Assembly (NCBI RefSeq): GCF_022559585.1
Contig: NZ_CP087114.1
Location: forward strand, 1,343,095 to 1,407,094
From: Bartonella machadoae
GTDB lineage: Bacteria; Pseudomonadota; Alphaproteobacteria; Rhizobiales; Rhizobiaceae
DNA: 64,000 nt
Direction: 5' to 3'
The position numbers and the translations under genes are program-made. Below are positions 44,896 through 55,013 of this stretch, one piece after another. The first letter of the stretch is position 1, and every line of letters starts with the position of its first letter. The notes beneath the pieces are model-generated. The model had not been told where the DNA came from, searched no databases, and was given only the letters and a program-made list of their open reading frames with translations.

Positions 44896-45971
44896 TAGAT
44901 TTTCTCCTGACTTTTTTTGCCCATTAATCCCGTAGGCATTATCAATAAAATCAGAATCAATAAAACAAAAGCGAAAGCATCTCGATATCCAGATAGTGCG
45001 GGAAAAAATGCAATAATCATAATTTCAATAAATCCGAGTAATAATCCTCCTAACATCGCCCCTGGAATAGAGCCAATACCTCCAATAACGGCAGCGATAA
45101 AGGCTTTAAGTCCGGGAAGAACACCCATATAAGGATGGATTTGAGGATAGCGTAACGACCACATAATCCCCGCGATAGCAGCAAGTGCTGAACCTATGCC
45201 AAAGGTAAATGCAATAACTTTATTGACAGAAACCCCCATCAAACGCGTTGTTTCAATATCATGCGAGATTGCACGCATAGCAAGTCCAGGTTTTGTTTTA
45301 TGGATAATCCATAACAGAGAAATAATGAGAATAAACGAAACGGTGGGAACAATCAGAGACATTGGAGCAATTCTAATAATTCCACCTGCTCCTGATTCTA
45401 AATGCCATAGAAATGGCGTTACAAGAAAATCTGGCTGTTTTACACCTTTAAGGACACCACTAAAGAGTACAGTAGCAAGATTCTCAATAAAAAAGGAAAC
45501 GCCTATTGCACCGATAAGCGCTGAGATACGAGGAGCATGACGCAGAGGTCGATAAGCGAATTGATCAACAGTAACACCAACGGCACTTGTGATAAAAATG
45601 GAAAAACACAGAGCCAATATCCAAATTGGTGTAAAGTCTTGAGGTGCAATTTTAAAATAATAAAGAAATCCTAAAACAAGGATTAAAAAAACACCACTCC
45701 AAACAGTTGAAGGGCGCTTTTTGAAACCTATAAACACCGCATAATAAATAAGGACGGCTAGCAGCAAAAGAAGAATCGCAGCCCAAGCAGGCATAAAGCT
45801 AATTGTGGAAAAGAAAACGAAATATGCTCCTAGCATAAAAATATCACCGTGAGCAAAATTAATGAGTCTCAATATACCGTACACCATGGTGTAACCAATA
45901 GCGATAAGCCCATAAAGAGATCCCAATGCCAGTGCATTAAAAAAATACTGGATGAACATTTCAGTGCTCAT
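44895..45971 (-). CDS. livH: Branched-chain amino acid ABC transporter permease LivH
   Basis: This 358-residue permease pairs with LivM. It starts with IQYFFNALALGSLYGLIAIG, then GILRLINFAHGDIFMLGAYF. The coupling helix is AISHDIETTRLMGVSVNKV near 225. It is somewhat longer than the E. coli LivH because of an insert around residues 75-125 (two extra hydrophobic stretches). It lies about 120 bp after livJ with a hairpin between. Confidence 0.95.
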   Translation of the reverse strand: MSTEMFIQYFFNALALGSLYGLIAIGYTMVYGILRLINFAHGDIFMLGAYFVFFSTISFMPAWAAILLLLLAVLIYYAVFIGFKKRPSTVWSGVFLILVLGFLYYFKIAPQDFTPIWILALCFSIFITSAVGVTVDQFAYRPLRHAPRISALIGAIGVSFFIENLATVLFSGVLKGVKQPDFLVTPFLWHLESGAGGIIRIAPMSLIVPTVSFILIISLLWIIHKTKPGLAMRAISHDIETTRLMGVSVNKVIAFTFGIGSALAAIAGIMWSLRYPQIHPYMGVLPGLKAFIAAVIGGIGSIPGAMLGGLLLGFIEIMIIAFFPALSGYRDAFAFVLLILILLIMPTGLMGKKSQEKI

Positions 45972-46032
45972 CTCTCATCCTTCCACATTTGTTAATTCAT
46001 TACAGGATATCAAACAAGAAACCATCAAATTT

Positions 46033-46056
46033 TAGTTGAGGAAAAATCCTCAACTA
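46033..46056 (-). terminator. Hairpin between livJ and livH
   Basis: TAGTTGAGGA and TCCTCAACTA form a perfect 10 bp stem with an AAAA loop. It lies after the livJ stop and before livH. In other transporter operons such hairpins reduce downstream expression, so the binding protein is made in excess. Confidence 0.7.
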
Positions 46057-46091
46057 TTTCTCTAATTTTGACTAAAAAAATTGCTGACTTT

Positions 46092-47225
46092 TTAAAAAGC
46101 AGGTTTGACTTCATCTAAATAGACACGTTTTCCACCCTTTATTTCAATTATACCAATAGGAATCTTAGGATTATGATTTTCATCCATAGACATATCACCA
46201 AAAGGTGTTGGAAAATCTTTTAATTTGCTAAGTTCTAGAGTAATTTTTTCACGATCAGCACTACCAGCGTTTTCAATAGCTTTCATAAACATCATATAAC
46301 TGGTGTATCCTAAAACAGAATTGATATTTGGTTCTTTATCAGGATAAGCTTCTTTCCATTTATTTGTAAATTCTTGCGCAGCTGTTGACATATTCGGCAT
46401 GTCTTCACTATAGGGAAGCGTCGTATGTAAGAAACCTTCTGCAGCTTCTCCTGCAATCATGATGGTTTCTGGATTATCCATAGCATCCCCACCCATAATT
46501 TTGAACTTTGCACCTAGTTCGCGCGCTTGCTTCATAATAATCGCACCTTCAGAAAAGTAAGATGGAATAAATAAGATATCAGGGTTTTGCGCTATAATCT
46601 GCGTAAGAACAGCTGAAAAATCTTGATCTCCAGAATTATAGTTTAAATTTGAGATAACCTCACCACCTAGTTTTTTGAAAGCACGCGTAAAATAACTGGC
46701 AAGCCCAATTGCATAATCGCTTGAGATATCTTTGAGAATAGCCGCTTTTTTTGCATGTAAAGTTTGACGTACATAAGTTGCAATTCCGATGCCTTGGTAG
46801 GAATCAATGAAACAAGCGCGAAAGTAATATTTTTTACCTTGTGTAACAAGCGGATTTGTTGAAGAGGTTGCAATGGTTGGAGTCTTTGCTTTTTCGGATA
46901 TTTCTCCACCAGCCAATGAAAGTGAAGAGCCATAAGTCCCAATGATTCCACTAACTTTTTCACTGGCAGTTAAACGCATAACAGCATTAGCAGCCTCTAC
47001 TTTATCAGATTTATTATCAATAACAATAAGCTCTACTTTACGTCCCAATATCTCTGGAACTTGCTTATGTGCTAATTCTATACCCCTGATTTCCAATTGT
47101 CCCCCAAATGCATTTTGACCACTCAATGGGAGGTAAACACCAATTTTGATGGGGTCATTTGCATAGACATTCGTTACAAACGCCATGATGGCTGCGAGGC
47201 TCGTGAGGATTTTCTTCAATTGCAT
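46092..47225 (-). CDS. livJ: Branched-chain amino acid ABC transporter substrate-binding protein
   Basis: Starting at the ATG at 47225 gives 377 residues with a clear signal peptide (about 1-22: KKILTSLAAIMAFVTNVYA). The frame open to 47303 would add 26 hydrophilic residues and is unlikely. The mature protein begins DPIKIGVYLPLSGQNAFGG, as in LivJ/LivK-type periplasmic binding proteins. GTYGSSLSLAGGEISEKAKTP lines the ligand cleft. A large inverted repeat lies in its leader. Confidence 0.94.
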   Translation of the reverse strand: MQLKKILTSLAAIMAFVTNVYANDPIKIGVYLPLSGQNAFGGQLEIRGIELAHKQVPEILGRKVELIVIDNKSDKVEAANAVMRLTASEKVSGIIGTYGSSLSLAGGEISEKAKTPTIATSSTNPLVTQGKKYYFRACFIDSYQGIGIATYVRQTLHAKKAAILKDISSDYAIGLASYFTRAFKKLGGEVISNLNYNSGDQDFSAVLTQIIAQNPDILFIPSYFSEGAIIMKQARELGAKFKIMGGDAMDNPETIMIAGEAAEGFLHTTLPYSEDMPNMSTAAQEFTNKWKEAYPDKEPNINSVLGYTSYMMFMKAIENAGSADREKITLELSKLKDFPTPFGDMSMDENHNPKIPIGIIEIKGGKRVYLDEVKPAF

Positions 47226-47243
47226 TGCGCATTTTCCTTGAAT

Positions 47244-47319
47244 ATGATGTGTAACTTGCGTTTGGTTGCGGTTTTTGCACCTTAGCTTGAACTTTTTCAT
47301 CATGCAAGTTACACATCAT
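47244..47319 (-). promoter_or_regulatory. 16 bp perfect inverted repeat in the livJ leader
   Basis: ATGATGTGTAACTTGC (47244-47259) and GCAAGTTACACATCAT (47304-47319) are exact complements, 44 bp apart. On the minus strand the 3' arm ends 18 bases before the livJ start. In RNA this makes a long stem that leaves the ribosome binding site (AAGGA) just outside its base. Confidence 0.7.
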
Positions 47320-47553
47320 AAAAATATTACTGTGTAAAAATATTTTGTATTATTTTTTTCTAGGTTGCTTATTGTAAAATGTACGAAACCTACGATCAAA
47401 TACTTTTGCAAATATTCGTTTTAGATAAGCATCAAGAGGGACGACAATATGGGGAAATCTTATTCTTGGGACTTGCGTATTGGTGCAAGAGCAATGTTTA
47501 CTTAAAGTAGAGAATCAATATCGTAACTTAGAGCTACAGGATCACGTTTTATT

Positions 47554-48129
47554 ATGACGAGGAAAGATACATTAAAAGATTGTTCCCTATCTGAGGATAG
47601 CATAGGTTCTTGTGGTGAAATTATTGAAATTAGTGGTGTCATTAAGTGGTTTGATGGTAGTAAGGGCTATGGATTTATTGTGCCTGATCTGCCTAATTTT
47701 CCCGATATATTATTACATGTTACGGTCATGCGGAGGGATGGTTTTCAAACAGCTTTAGAAGGTGCTAAAGTTATCTGTGCGGTGGAAAAAACTGAGCGAG
47801 GGTTGAAGTGTGTTCAGGTGAAATCTATAGATTGTTCTTCAGCGGTTCATCCGTCAGAAATTCCTGCACGTACACATGTTGTTGTGACTCCAGAAAGTGG
47901 TTTGGAGCGTGCCATTGTCAAATGGTTTAATCGTGATAAAGGGTTCGGTTTTCTTAGCCGTGGGCAAGGAACAGAAGATATCTTTATTCATATGGAGACT
48001 TTGCGTCGTTTTGGTTTAGCAGAGCTCCGCTCTGGTCAAGTTGTTCTTGTGCGCTTTGGTAAGGGAGAAAAAGGCTTGATGACGGCAGAAATCTACCCAG
48101 ATATAGGGGCTCCATTTGCGACGCATTAA
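47554..48129 (+). CDS. Two-domain cold-shock protein
   Basis: This 191-residue protein carries two cold-shock (OB-fold) domains that bind single-stranded nucleic acid. The first is at about 25-95 (SGVIKWFDGSKGYGFIVPD, DILLHVTVMRRDG) and the second at about 117-185 (ERAIVKWFNRDKGFGFLSRGQG, EDIFIHMETLRRFG). Each has the RNP-1-like GFGF/GYGF motif. Tandem forms are common in Rhizobiales and usually act as RNA chaperones. It stands alone upstream of the DUF192 gene. Confidence 0.93.
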   Translation: MTRKDTLKDCSLSEDSIGSCGEIIEISGVIKWFDGSKGYGFIVPDLPNFPDILLHVTVMRRDGFQTALEGAKVICAVEKTERGLKCVQVKSIDCSSAVHPSEIPARTHVVVTPESGLERAIVKWFNRDKGFGFLSRGQGTEDIFIHMETLRRFGLAELRSGQVVLVRFGKGEKGLMTAEIYPDIGAPFATH

Positions 48130-48350
48130 ACTCCGTTACTGAAGCAATATTTCTCTCTTTTTCTACTTTAAGAAGAGACTGGTGTCCGTAAGCCATAATA
48201 AAATGAGATGAGCAAAAAAATCTGTATCTATGAGGTTATAAATCAAATTTAGACAGATTTAGATATTGCATTGAGTGTGATAAGAAGATCAATCTTTGTA
48301 TTTTTATTTTGTAAAACAAAGTGAGCGAATTGTTTGCTGCGGAGATAAAA

Positions 48351-48869
48351 ATGTTAAAGCTTTTTAGAAGAAGAATTATCATTACATTATTGCTATTTTT
48401 CACATTAGGAGTGGGTATGACTGTAGCACAAAAACCAATAGAAATCCCTGTTCATCCAGTTCCTTTAAAAATACAAACAAAGCAAGGGATGGTCTCTTAC
48501 GAAGTAGAGATTGCTTTTACGCGGTCTCAGGGAATGGCTGGTTTAATGTATCGTACTGATTTTCCACGTGATCGCGCAATGCTTTTTAAACAGCAGGGAA
48601 ATAATCCGTTAGAGGATAAACAAGAATTTTCTCTGTGGATGGCAAATACACCTTTGCCTCTAGATATGATTTTCTTAAATGCTGAGGGGGTTATTGTGTC
48701 GATTGTTGAAAAAACGACCCCATTTTCAACAAATGTTATTTCATCAAAAGTTCCTGCTGCTTTTGCAATTGAGGTTAATGCTGGTGAAGTTTCTGAAAAA
48801 CAAATAGAGAAGGGACAGCGTGTTTTCCATCCTGCTATTTGTGGAAAGTGTGAGGATCATACAAAATGA
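48351..48869 (+). CDS. DUF192 family exported protein
   Basis: With the ATG at 48351 (GGAGA upstream) there are 172 residues and a signal peptide (1-25, IIITLLLFFTLGVGMTVAQ). The DUF192 domain spans about 40-160 (FTRSQGMAGLMYRTDFPRDRAMLF, EFSLWMANTPLPLDMIFLN, AIEVNAGEVSEKQIEKGQ). Function is unknown across the family. The stop overlaps the start of the following hydrolase by 4 bp. Confidence 0.9.
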   Translation: MLKLFRRRIIITLLLFFTLGVGMTVAQKPIEIPVHPVPLKIQTKQGMVSYEVEIAFTRSQGMAGLMYRTDFPRDRAMLFKQQGNNPLEDKQEFSLWMANTPLPLDMIFLNAEGVIVSIVEKTTPFSTNVISSKVPAAFAIEVNAGEVSEKQIEKGQRVFHPAICGKCEDHTK

Positions 48870-49639
48870 TAGCGGAGGATATTTGTTTTTTCGAATATGA
48901 TGGTTTGCGATTTGCTTATCGAGAAGAGGGAACGGGAGCGCCCATTTTATTGATTCATGGCTTTGCATCCTCCGCACGTGTGAATTGGTATGCAACAGGT
49001 TGGTTTCGTACTCTTACGGAAGCCGGATATCGTGTGATTGCTCTTGATAATCGCGGGCATGGAGATTCGGTTAAAAGTTACGATCCTTGCTTTTATACAC
49101 CTCAAGCTATGGCAGGCGATGCCATGAAATTATTGCAGCATTTAGAGATACCGAAAGCCCATATTATGGGATATTCTATGGGAGCTCGAATTAGCGCATT
49201 TATGGCTCTTTTGTATCCAACATATGTGCACAGTGTTATTTTTGGTGGTTTAGGGATTGGTATGGTGACAGGAGCAGGAAACTGGCAACCTGTCGCTGAG
49301 GCTCTTTTAGCAGAAGATCTTTCCACGATTACTAATCCACGTGCTTTGATGTTTCGTAAATTTGCAGACCACACTAAAAGTGATAGACGTGCTCTTGCTG
49401 CTTGTATTATCACCTCAAAGCAGGAGTTAACAGCATCTGAGATTTATAAAATAAAACAGCCTGCACTTGTTGCCGTTGGTTCATTAGATGAAATTGGAGG
49501 TGAAGCAGAGCCGTTAGCAGCTTTATTCCCCAATGGTGAAGCATTAGTAATTCCTGATCGAGACCATATGCTTGCTGTGGGGGATAAGGTTTATAAAGAA
49601 GGGGTTATTAATTTTCTTTCCCGTTATCCTATCACATAA
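48866..49639 (+). CDS. Alpha/beta hydrolase
   Basis: This 257-residue alpha/beta hydrolase has the oxyanion loop LIHGFASSARVNW, the nucleophile elbow GYSMGAR (Ser near 97), a late catalytic acid (VGSLDEIGGE) and a likely catalytic histidine in PDRDHMLAVGDK. Substrate is not evident from sequence. It is coupled to the DUF192 gene. Confidence 0.92.
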   Translation: MIAEDICFFEYDGLRFAYREEGTGAPILLIHGFASSARVNWYATGWFRTLTEAGYRVIALDNRGHGDSVKSYDPCFYTPQAMAGDAMKLLQHLEIPKAHIMGYSMGARISAFMALLYPTYVHSVIFGGLGIGMVTGAGNWQPVAEALLAEDLSTITNPRALMFRKFADHTKSDRRALAACIITSKQELTASEIYKIKQPALVAVGSLDEIGGEAEPLAALFPNGEALVIPDRDHMLAVGDKVYKEGVINFLSRYPIT

Positions 49640-50251
49640 AGTGATTCCTAGATTTTAAAGCTCGTAAAAATACTCAATATTCTTATATCGAACAAAAGCT
49701 GTAAATTTCATTCAAAAATTCGGTTATTATAATGCGAATTTTTATAAAAGAATGGGAGGAGGAGTAACAACCCGCATTATCTTATCCTTAAATGTTTTTT
49801 TTAAATGCAAATCCTTTTTAAGAGCTTAAAAAAGTATCCTCTGCAAAAGATTACAGAGAATTGTTTTTAGTGACGCAACAGTATTTTTTGATAAACGAAG
49901 CAGTTAGAAAATACCAAGGAATTCTTTATTTTACAGAACTTTATTTTTGAATAATCAATTAATATTATTATCAGAATAAGTGCAAATATCAAAATTGGGG
50001 ATAAAAGAGAATTTATTAAAAATTTAAGATTTTCTAACCGTTTTTTTACTTTTAAAGCGATACGAATATATTTGATAGTGGACGACCTTTTAGTAAAGGT
50101 TCTTCATTGAATGTGTTAAGATAGTGCTGTTTTGAGTATGGGTAATATAGAAGAATGAAACGAAGAGTTTTTACTATCTTTACAGAATTTTAGAAGTGCT
50201 TTATCCGCTATAAAAGCGTTCGTTTAAGAGTCTAAAAGACAGGAGAGCATT
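49640..50251. other. AT-rich intergenic stretch, 612 bp
   Basis: No gene is supported here. A GGAGGAGGAG purine run at 49754-49763 has no start codon at usable spacing and no frame after it. Long poly-T and poly-A tracts suggest a decayed region or promoter-rich DNA for the small gene that follows. Confidence 0.4.
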
Positions 50252-50464
50252 GTGAATGCTGATGAAATAAAAAAACTTGATAGTTACTTTAAAAACATAT
50301 TCCAAAATTCAGCATTACAAGTGAAGGCACGGCCTAAAAAGAGTGATTCTTGTGAAGTTTATATTGGTGACGAATTTTTAGGTATTATTTATCGAGATGA
50401 AGATGAGGATGAGCTATCATACAATTTTTCGATGGCCATATTAGATGTTGATTTAAGCAATTGA
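50252..50464 (+). CDS. DUF3126 family protein
   Basis: A 70-residue conserved alphaproteobacterial protein. EIKKLDSYFKNIFQN is the N-terminal helix, and VYIGDEFLGIIYRDEDEDELSYNFSMAILDVDL is the conserved C-terminal part (about residues 35-68). AGGAG precedes the GTG start. Function is unknown; the fold is probably a small alpha-beta domain. Confidence 0.88.
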   Translation: MNADEIKKLDSYFKNIFQNSALQVKARPKKSDSCEVYIGDEFLGIIYRDEDEDELSYNFSMAILDVDLSN

Positions 50465-50509
50465 TTCGTTCTGAAAAATGAAATGAAATTTTTTCTTATT
50501 TAATAAGAT

Positions 50510-51304
50510 TCATATGAGTTTCAATGCTTTGAAACTTGTATACTCGTTTCGTGCGATGATTAAATGGTCATGAATAATAATGCCTAAGGCATTTGCTGCG
50601 TCTTTTAATCTATATGTCATAGTAATATCCGCTTGAGACGGTTTAGCATCACCAGAAGGGTGATTATGCACTAAAATAAGACTTGAGGCAGATAACTCTA
50701 AAGCGCGAGAAATGACTTCACGTGGGTAAACAGGGGTATGATCAATGGTTCCAGTTTGCTGTACTTCATCAGCAAGTAAACCATTTTTTTTATCAAGAAA
50801 TAAGACACGAAATTGTTCACGTGTTTCGTGCGCCATCACAGCTTTACAATAAGCTAATACTTTATCCCAAGAGGAAAAAATATCACGTTTAAACAATTCT
50901 GCGCGTGCAAGACGTCCAGCAACATCTGAAATAATCTTTAAATCAATCGCAGTTGCTGGGCCACATCCTTGAACCTCTTGAAGGCGATGAATATCAGCAC
51001 CCAAGACATCCGCCAGTGAGCCAAATCGTGCTATCAAGTTCTTGGCTATTGGTTTTGTATTGGCGCGGGGAATTGTGCGAAAAAGTAAGAGTTCAAGGTA
51101 CTCGTAGTCTTCAATTGCATGTCCTTTTGATTTTAAATAGCGTTTACGAAGACGTTCACGATGCCCTTGGTAATGTTTATGTATTTGTAAATTATTTTGA
51201 TTTTTTTCACTTTTTGTTTCTGGTGTTGAGTTAAGCGGAGAACTTGATGTTAATGCAAAATGATTACTTTGAACGTCTTCCTTTTTATTTGTTTTTTTAG
51301 CCAT
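50510..51304 (-). CDS. radC: RadC family protein (JAB/MPN domain)
   Basis: This 264-residue protein has an N-terminal helix-hairpin-helix part ([16 protein letters not shown], near 100) and a JAB1/MPN metalloprotease-like domain with the zinc motif [20 protein letters not shown] near 215. Despite the name, a repair role is unproven in the family. The N-terminal 35 residues are polar and poorly conserved. Confidence 0.93.
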   Translation of the reverse strand: MAKKTNKKEDVQSNHFALTSSSPLNSTPETKSEKNQNNLQIHKHYQGHRERLRKRYLKSKGHAIEDYEYLELLLFRTIPRANTKPIAKNLIARFGSLADVLGADIHRLQEVQGCGPATAIDLKIISDVAGRLARAELFKRDIFSSWDKVLAYCKAVMAHETREQFRVLFLDKKNGLLADEVQQTGTIDHTPVYPREVISRALELSASSLILVHNHPSGDAKPSQADITMTYRLKDAANALGIIIHDHLIIARNEYTSFKALKLI

Positions 51305-51321
51305 GATATTTCTACATTTAT

Positions 51322-52152
51322 TTAGGCACTTGAACTTGGGATGTAAAAAATATTTTTAGGAGATTGCGTAAAAATTTCACATCCTTCACTTGTTACACCA
51401 ATTGTATGTTCATACTGTGCAGTAAGAGATTTATCACGTGTAACAGCAGTCCATCCATCAGATAAAATTTTAACTTGTGGTTTTCCAAGGTTGATCATTG
51501 GTTCAATTGTAAACATCATACCCTGTTTGAGTTCTATTCCCTCTCTAGAATTTCCATAATGGAGAATATTGGGCGCATCATGAAAAAGCTGCCCGATTCC
51601 ATGTCCGCAAAAATCTCTCACAACTGAGCACCGTTCAGATTCTGCATAGTGTTGTATGGCAGCACCAATATCACCTGTAGTTGCTCCAGGCTTGACTACG
51701 GCAATCGCTCTCATCAGGCTTTCATGCGTTATTTCTAGCAGACGTTCTGCAGCGCGTCTGATTTTTCCAACGGGGTACATGCGGCTTGAATCTCCATGCC
51801 AGCCATCGAGAATAAAGGTCACATCAACATTAACAATATCGCCTTCTTGTAAGGGTCTTTTATTAGGGATACCATGACAAACAACGTGATTGATTGAGGT
51901 ACAGCATGAATGTCCGTACCCATGATAATTCAAGTCAGCAGGAAGAGCTCCTCTTTCAGCTCCAAAAATAAATACAAAGTCATCAATTTCTTGTGTTGTG
52001 ACACCAGGCTTAATAATATCCACAAGTGCATCAAGGCATTCTGCAGCAACACGACCAACTTCGCGCATTTTAGAAAAAGCATGCTCATCAAAAAGGCGAA
52101 TTTGTCCATTAAATTTTAAGGGTATTTTATTATATTCAATATAATCAGTCAT
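51322..52152 (-). CDS. map: Methionine aminopeptidase type I
   Basis: This 276-residue enzyme removes the initiator methionine. Metal ligands are in [28 protein letters not shown] (two Asp), [20 protein letters not shown] (His), [12 protein letters not shown] (Glu) and [10 protein letters not shown] (Glu). Its start overlaps the end of sfsA by 8 bp. Confidence 0.96.
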   Translation of the reverse strand: MTDYIEYNKIPLKFNGQIRLFDEHAFSKMREVGRVAAECLDALVDIIKPGVTTQEIDDFVFIFGAERGALPADLNYHGYGHSCCTSINHVVCHGIPNKRPLQEGDIVNVDVTFILDGWHGDSSRMYPVGKIRRAAERLLEITHESLMRAIAVVKPGATTGDIGAAIQHYAESERCSVVRDFCGHGIGQLFHDAPNILHYGNSREGIELKQGMMFTIEPMINLGKPQVKILSDGWTAVTRDKSLTAQYEHTIGVTSEGCEIFTQSPKNIFYIPSSSA

Positions 52153-52861
52153 TATTTTTTCTGTTTTCTATTTCCACTTGATGAATCGGAAAGATACCTT
52201 CTGTACTTACGTGACATTTTACAGCATAAAATTCTACCCCTGATTCTAAAGCTAAATCAAATTTGCGTCCATAAGCTGAATCAAGGTCATGGCAAATTTT
52301 AAAAGCCGAGCAATCTTCCCGTTGAATTACATAAAGCATAGCGGCTCGTTTTCCTTGTTGCACGACTTTTATGAGTTCTTCAAGATGACGTGTGCCGCGT
52401 TTTGTTATGGTATCGGGAAACTCTGCTAATCCTTTTTGGCGAATAAAGTGAACATTTTTAATTTCTAGATAACAGTCAGGGAGAGTTCCATCACGCAGAA
52501 GAAAGTCAACCCGTGATTTTGTACCATAGCATTGTTCCTTCAAAATTGTTTTGTATCCGTTTAATTCCGGTAATAAACCATTTTGAATTGCTTCTAATGC
52601 GAGTTTATTAGGTAAAGTCGTGTTAATACCAACTAAAGTATTATTTGCTTCAACAATTTCTAATTGGTATGCGTATTTTCGCTTGGGATTGTTGTTATAT
52701 GAAAGCCAAATATTGGAGTTTGGAGTTGTCAAACCAAGCATCGATCCTGTATTAGGAACAACTACAGTAAAAATATGCCAATCCTCTCGCTTAACATCAG
52801 CAAGGAAACGTTTATAACGGCGAATAAGTTTTGCAGGAAAAAGTTTAGAATTAAAGAGCAT
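52145..52861 (-). CDS. sfsA: Sugar fermentation stimulation protein A
   Basis: Starting at the ATG at 52861 (LFPAKLIRRYKRFLADV follows closely, as in the family) gives 238 residues. A TTG at 52897 is the alternative and has more room for a ribosome binding site. Conserved: VPNTGSMLGLTTP, KRKYAYQLE, SRVDFLLRDGTLPDCYLEIKNVH and FPDTITKRGTRHLEEL. SfsA is a putative nuclease-fold DNA-binding protein. Confidence 0.93.
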   Translation of the reverse strand: MLFNSKLFPAKLIRRYKRFLADVKREDWHIFTVVVPNTGSMLGLTTPNSNIWLSYNNNPKRKYAYQLEIVEANNTLVGINTTLPNKLALEAIQNGLLPELNGYKTILKEQCYGTKSRVDFLLRDGTLPDCYLEIKNVHFIRQKGLAEFPDTITKRGTRHLEELIKVVQQGKRAAMLYVIQREDCSAFKICHDLDSAYGRKFDLALESGVEFYAVKCHVSTEGIFPIHQVEIENRKNND

Positions 52862-53187
52862 ACTCCTTATCTTAGAATTTATGATTTCATAATTCAACTC
52901 AGTTTGTTATCTATAAATTTTATAGCACATTTCAACAAGGCATTTTTAATGCACAAAAAATGTTAAGACAATTCAGAAAACGACTCTAAGTCATTAAGAA
53001 TAAAACTTTATTTGTTTTTATAAGTCATTATTAATTTTTAAGTTATTACTTCACAATAGACTCTAAATAAAAAGACAATATTGATTTTAATTTGTTATTA
53101 AAAAGATTATTGGGGGGATATTTTCTTAGGAAGGTTATATTCAAAAAACAACTATAGGAATGTAATGTGTGAAATTAGGAAAACTTG

Positions 53188-54024
53188 ATGGCTGGAACCA
53201 ATAAGAAACGTAAAAATTTAACAAATGGTCCAATTATTATTTTACTCGAACCGCAACTGCCTGAAAATATTGGTATGGTGGCAAGGGCGATGGCAAATTT
53301 TGGGCTCTCTAAGCTTCGATTGGTCAATCCTCGGGAAGCATTTCCAAATGAAAAAGCCATAGCTGCTGCAAGTAAAGCAGATCATGTCATTAATGACACG
53401 GTCATTTTTGATACATTGCGTGATGCAATTGCAGATTTGCATTATGTTTTTGCTACGACAGCACGGGAAAGATGTGGTTTTAAAACTGTAAAAAGTGCTG
53501 TTGAAGCAGCGAGTATACTACGTCAACGTGAAAACATTGGACAGAGAACAGGTATTTTATTTGGAAGAGAAAGATGGGGACTGGAAAATGCTGAAATAAG
53601 TCTTGTTGATGAAATTATTACCTTTCCAGTTAATCCTGCTTTTGCATCTCTTAATATTGCACAAGCGGTTTTGCTTATGTCTTATGAATGGATGAAAGCA
53701 GGTTTAGATGATATGCGTGATACGGCTTTTCGTGCAGCAGAGATGGAGCCTGCAACTAAAGCAACCTTTCATGGTTTTTTATCTCAGCTAGAAGATGCTT
53801 TAGATATCCGTGGATATTTTAGGCCTCAAGAACGTAAAGAGACAATGCTCGCAAATTTGCGCTCTGTTTTTACGCGCGCTAATTTTAGCGAATCCGAGGT
53901 TCGCTTGCTACGAGGAGTTGTATCTTCATTGGATCATTTTTCACCTAAATTTCCGCGAGGAAGTGGTGCGCCTATAAATCGTGAACGTAAAAAATTAAAA
54001 ACAAGTGTAAAAATTGATGGATGA
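53188..54024 (+). CDS. trmJ: tRNA/rRNA methyltransferase, SpoU (TrmJ-like)
   Basis: The 278-residue knotted methyltransferase probably 2'-O-methylates tRNA position 32. Motif 1: IILLEPQLPENIGMVARAMANFGL; motif 2: TGILFGRERWGLENAEI; motif 3: FPVNPAFASLNIAQAVLLMSYE. The C-terminal 80 residues are helical and dimerising, with YFRPQERKETMLANLRSVFTRA. Its stop overlaps the murI start by 8 bp. Confidence 0.9.
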   Translation: MAGTNKKRKNLTNGPIIILLEPQLPENIGMVARAMANFGLSKLRLVNPREAFPNEKAIAAASKADHVINDTVIFDTLRDAIADLHYVFATTARERCGFKTVKSAVEAASILRQRENIGQRTGILFGRERWGLENAEISLVDEIITFPVNPAFASLNIAQAVLLMSYEWMKAGLDDMRDTAFRAAEMEPATKATFHGFLSQLEDALDIRGYFRPQERKETMLANLRSVFTRANFSESEVRLLRGVVSSLDHFSPKFPRGSGAPINRERKKLKTSVKIDG

Positions 54025-54829
54025 TCGGCCTATTCTTTTTTTTGATAGCGGCATTGGCGGTTTAACAGTGCTGAGGGAAGTGCGTCTTCTTATTCCTGAA
54101 AGGCAGCTGATTTATGTTGCTGACGATATGGGCTTTCCTTATGGAAATTGGGAAGAAGATCTCCTAAAAAAACGTATTTTAAAGGTTTTTACAAATCTTT
54201 TAACACTTTATAAGCCTTCCTTATGTGTAATCGCTTGTAATACTGTTTCTACACTGATGATGGCAGATTTACGAAAAAAATTTCCCCATACCCTTTTTGT
54301 AGGAACAGTTCCTGCAATTAAGTTAGCCGCTGAAAAAACAAAATCTGGGTTTATTTCTGTATTAGCGACTCCTGGAACAGTGAAACGTGCTTATACGTAT
54401 GAATTAATCAATACTTTCGCAATCCAATGTGATGTTAAACTTGTTGGAAGTGAAAAACTTGCTGGATTTGCTGAAGATTATTTACGTAAAAAACCTATTG
54501 ACTTGGAAGAATTACGTCACGAGATTCTTCCCTGCTTTGTTGAAAAAAATGGTAAATATACGGATATTATTGTTTTAGCGTGTACACATTACCCTTTTTT
54601 AATTGATTTTTTTCATGAACAAGCTTTATGGCCCGTTGAATGGATTGATCCAGCAAAAGCTATAGCCAAACATACAAGATCATTATTACCGGAAAAAGTA
54701 TATCCTAAAAGTATAAAGAAGCATAAAGATTTTGCGTTATTTACATCGCAAAACATAACTTCTTCAACAGAGCTTTTATTAAAAGGATTTAACTTAAATA
54801 TTACGAAAGGAGTTGACTCTGTGGGATGA
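54017..54829 (+). CDS. murI: Glutamate racemase
   Basis: This 270-residue enzyme makes D-glutamate for peptidoglycan. It starts DDRPILFFDSGIGGLTVLRE. The two catalytic cysteines are in VIACNTVST (near 72) and VLACTHYPFL (near 183). The translational overlap with trmJ suggests one operon. Confidence 0.95.
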   Translation: MDDRPILFFDSGIGGLTVLREVRLLIPERQLIYVADDMGFPYGNWEEDLLKKRILKVFTNLLTLYKPSLCVIACNTVSTLMMADLRKKFPHTLFVGTVPAIKLAAEKTKSGFISVLATPGTVKRAYTYELINTFAIQCDVKLVGSEKLAGFAEDYLRKKPIDLEELRHEILPCFVEKNGKYTDIIVLACTHYPFLIDFFHEQALWPVEWIDPAKAIAKHTRSLLPEKVYPKSIKKHKDFALFTSQNITSSTELLLKGFNLNITKGVDSVG

Positions 54830-54967
54830 TATCAATACAAGTCCTGTTAGCTTTTTCTTTCGGGAAAATGGTGCTAATTAACGTGTCCCGTGGATAGCTT
54901 TGCATGTTATATGTTAAGATGTCCTGTCAGTCTTTTTATTTAAAGGCAGAGGAGGGCGCGTTTCCTT

Positions 54968-54988
54968 AAGATCTTACTACGAGATCTT
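54968..54988 (+). promoter_or_regulatory. Hairpin in the rpsD leader
   Basis: AAGATCT and AGATCTT form a 7 bp stem with a 7-base loop (TACTACG), 25 bases before the rpsD ATG. In some bacteria S4 binds its own leader to block translation; whether this hairpin does is unknown. Confidence 0.45.
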
Positions 54989-55013
54989 GTATTCTATTTT
55001 AAAAGGAAATGCG

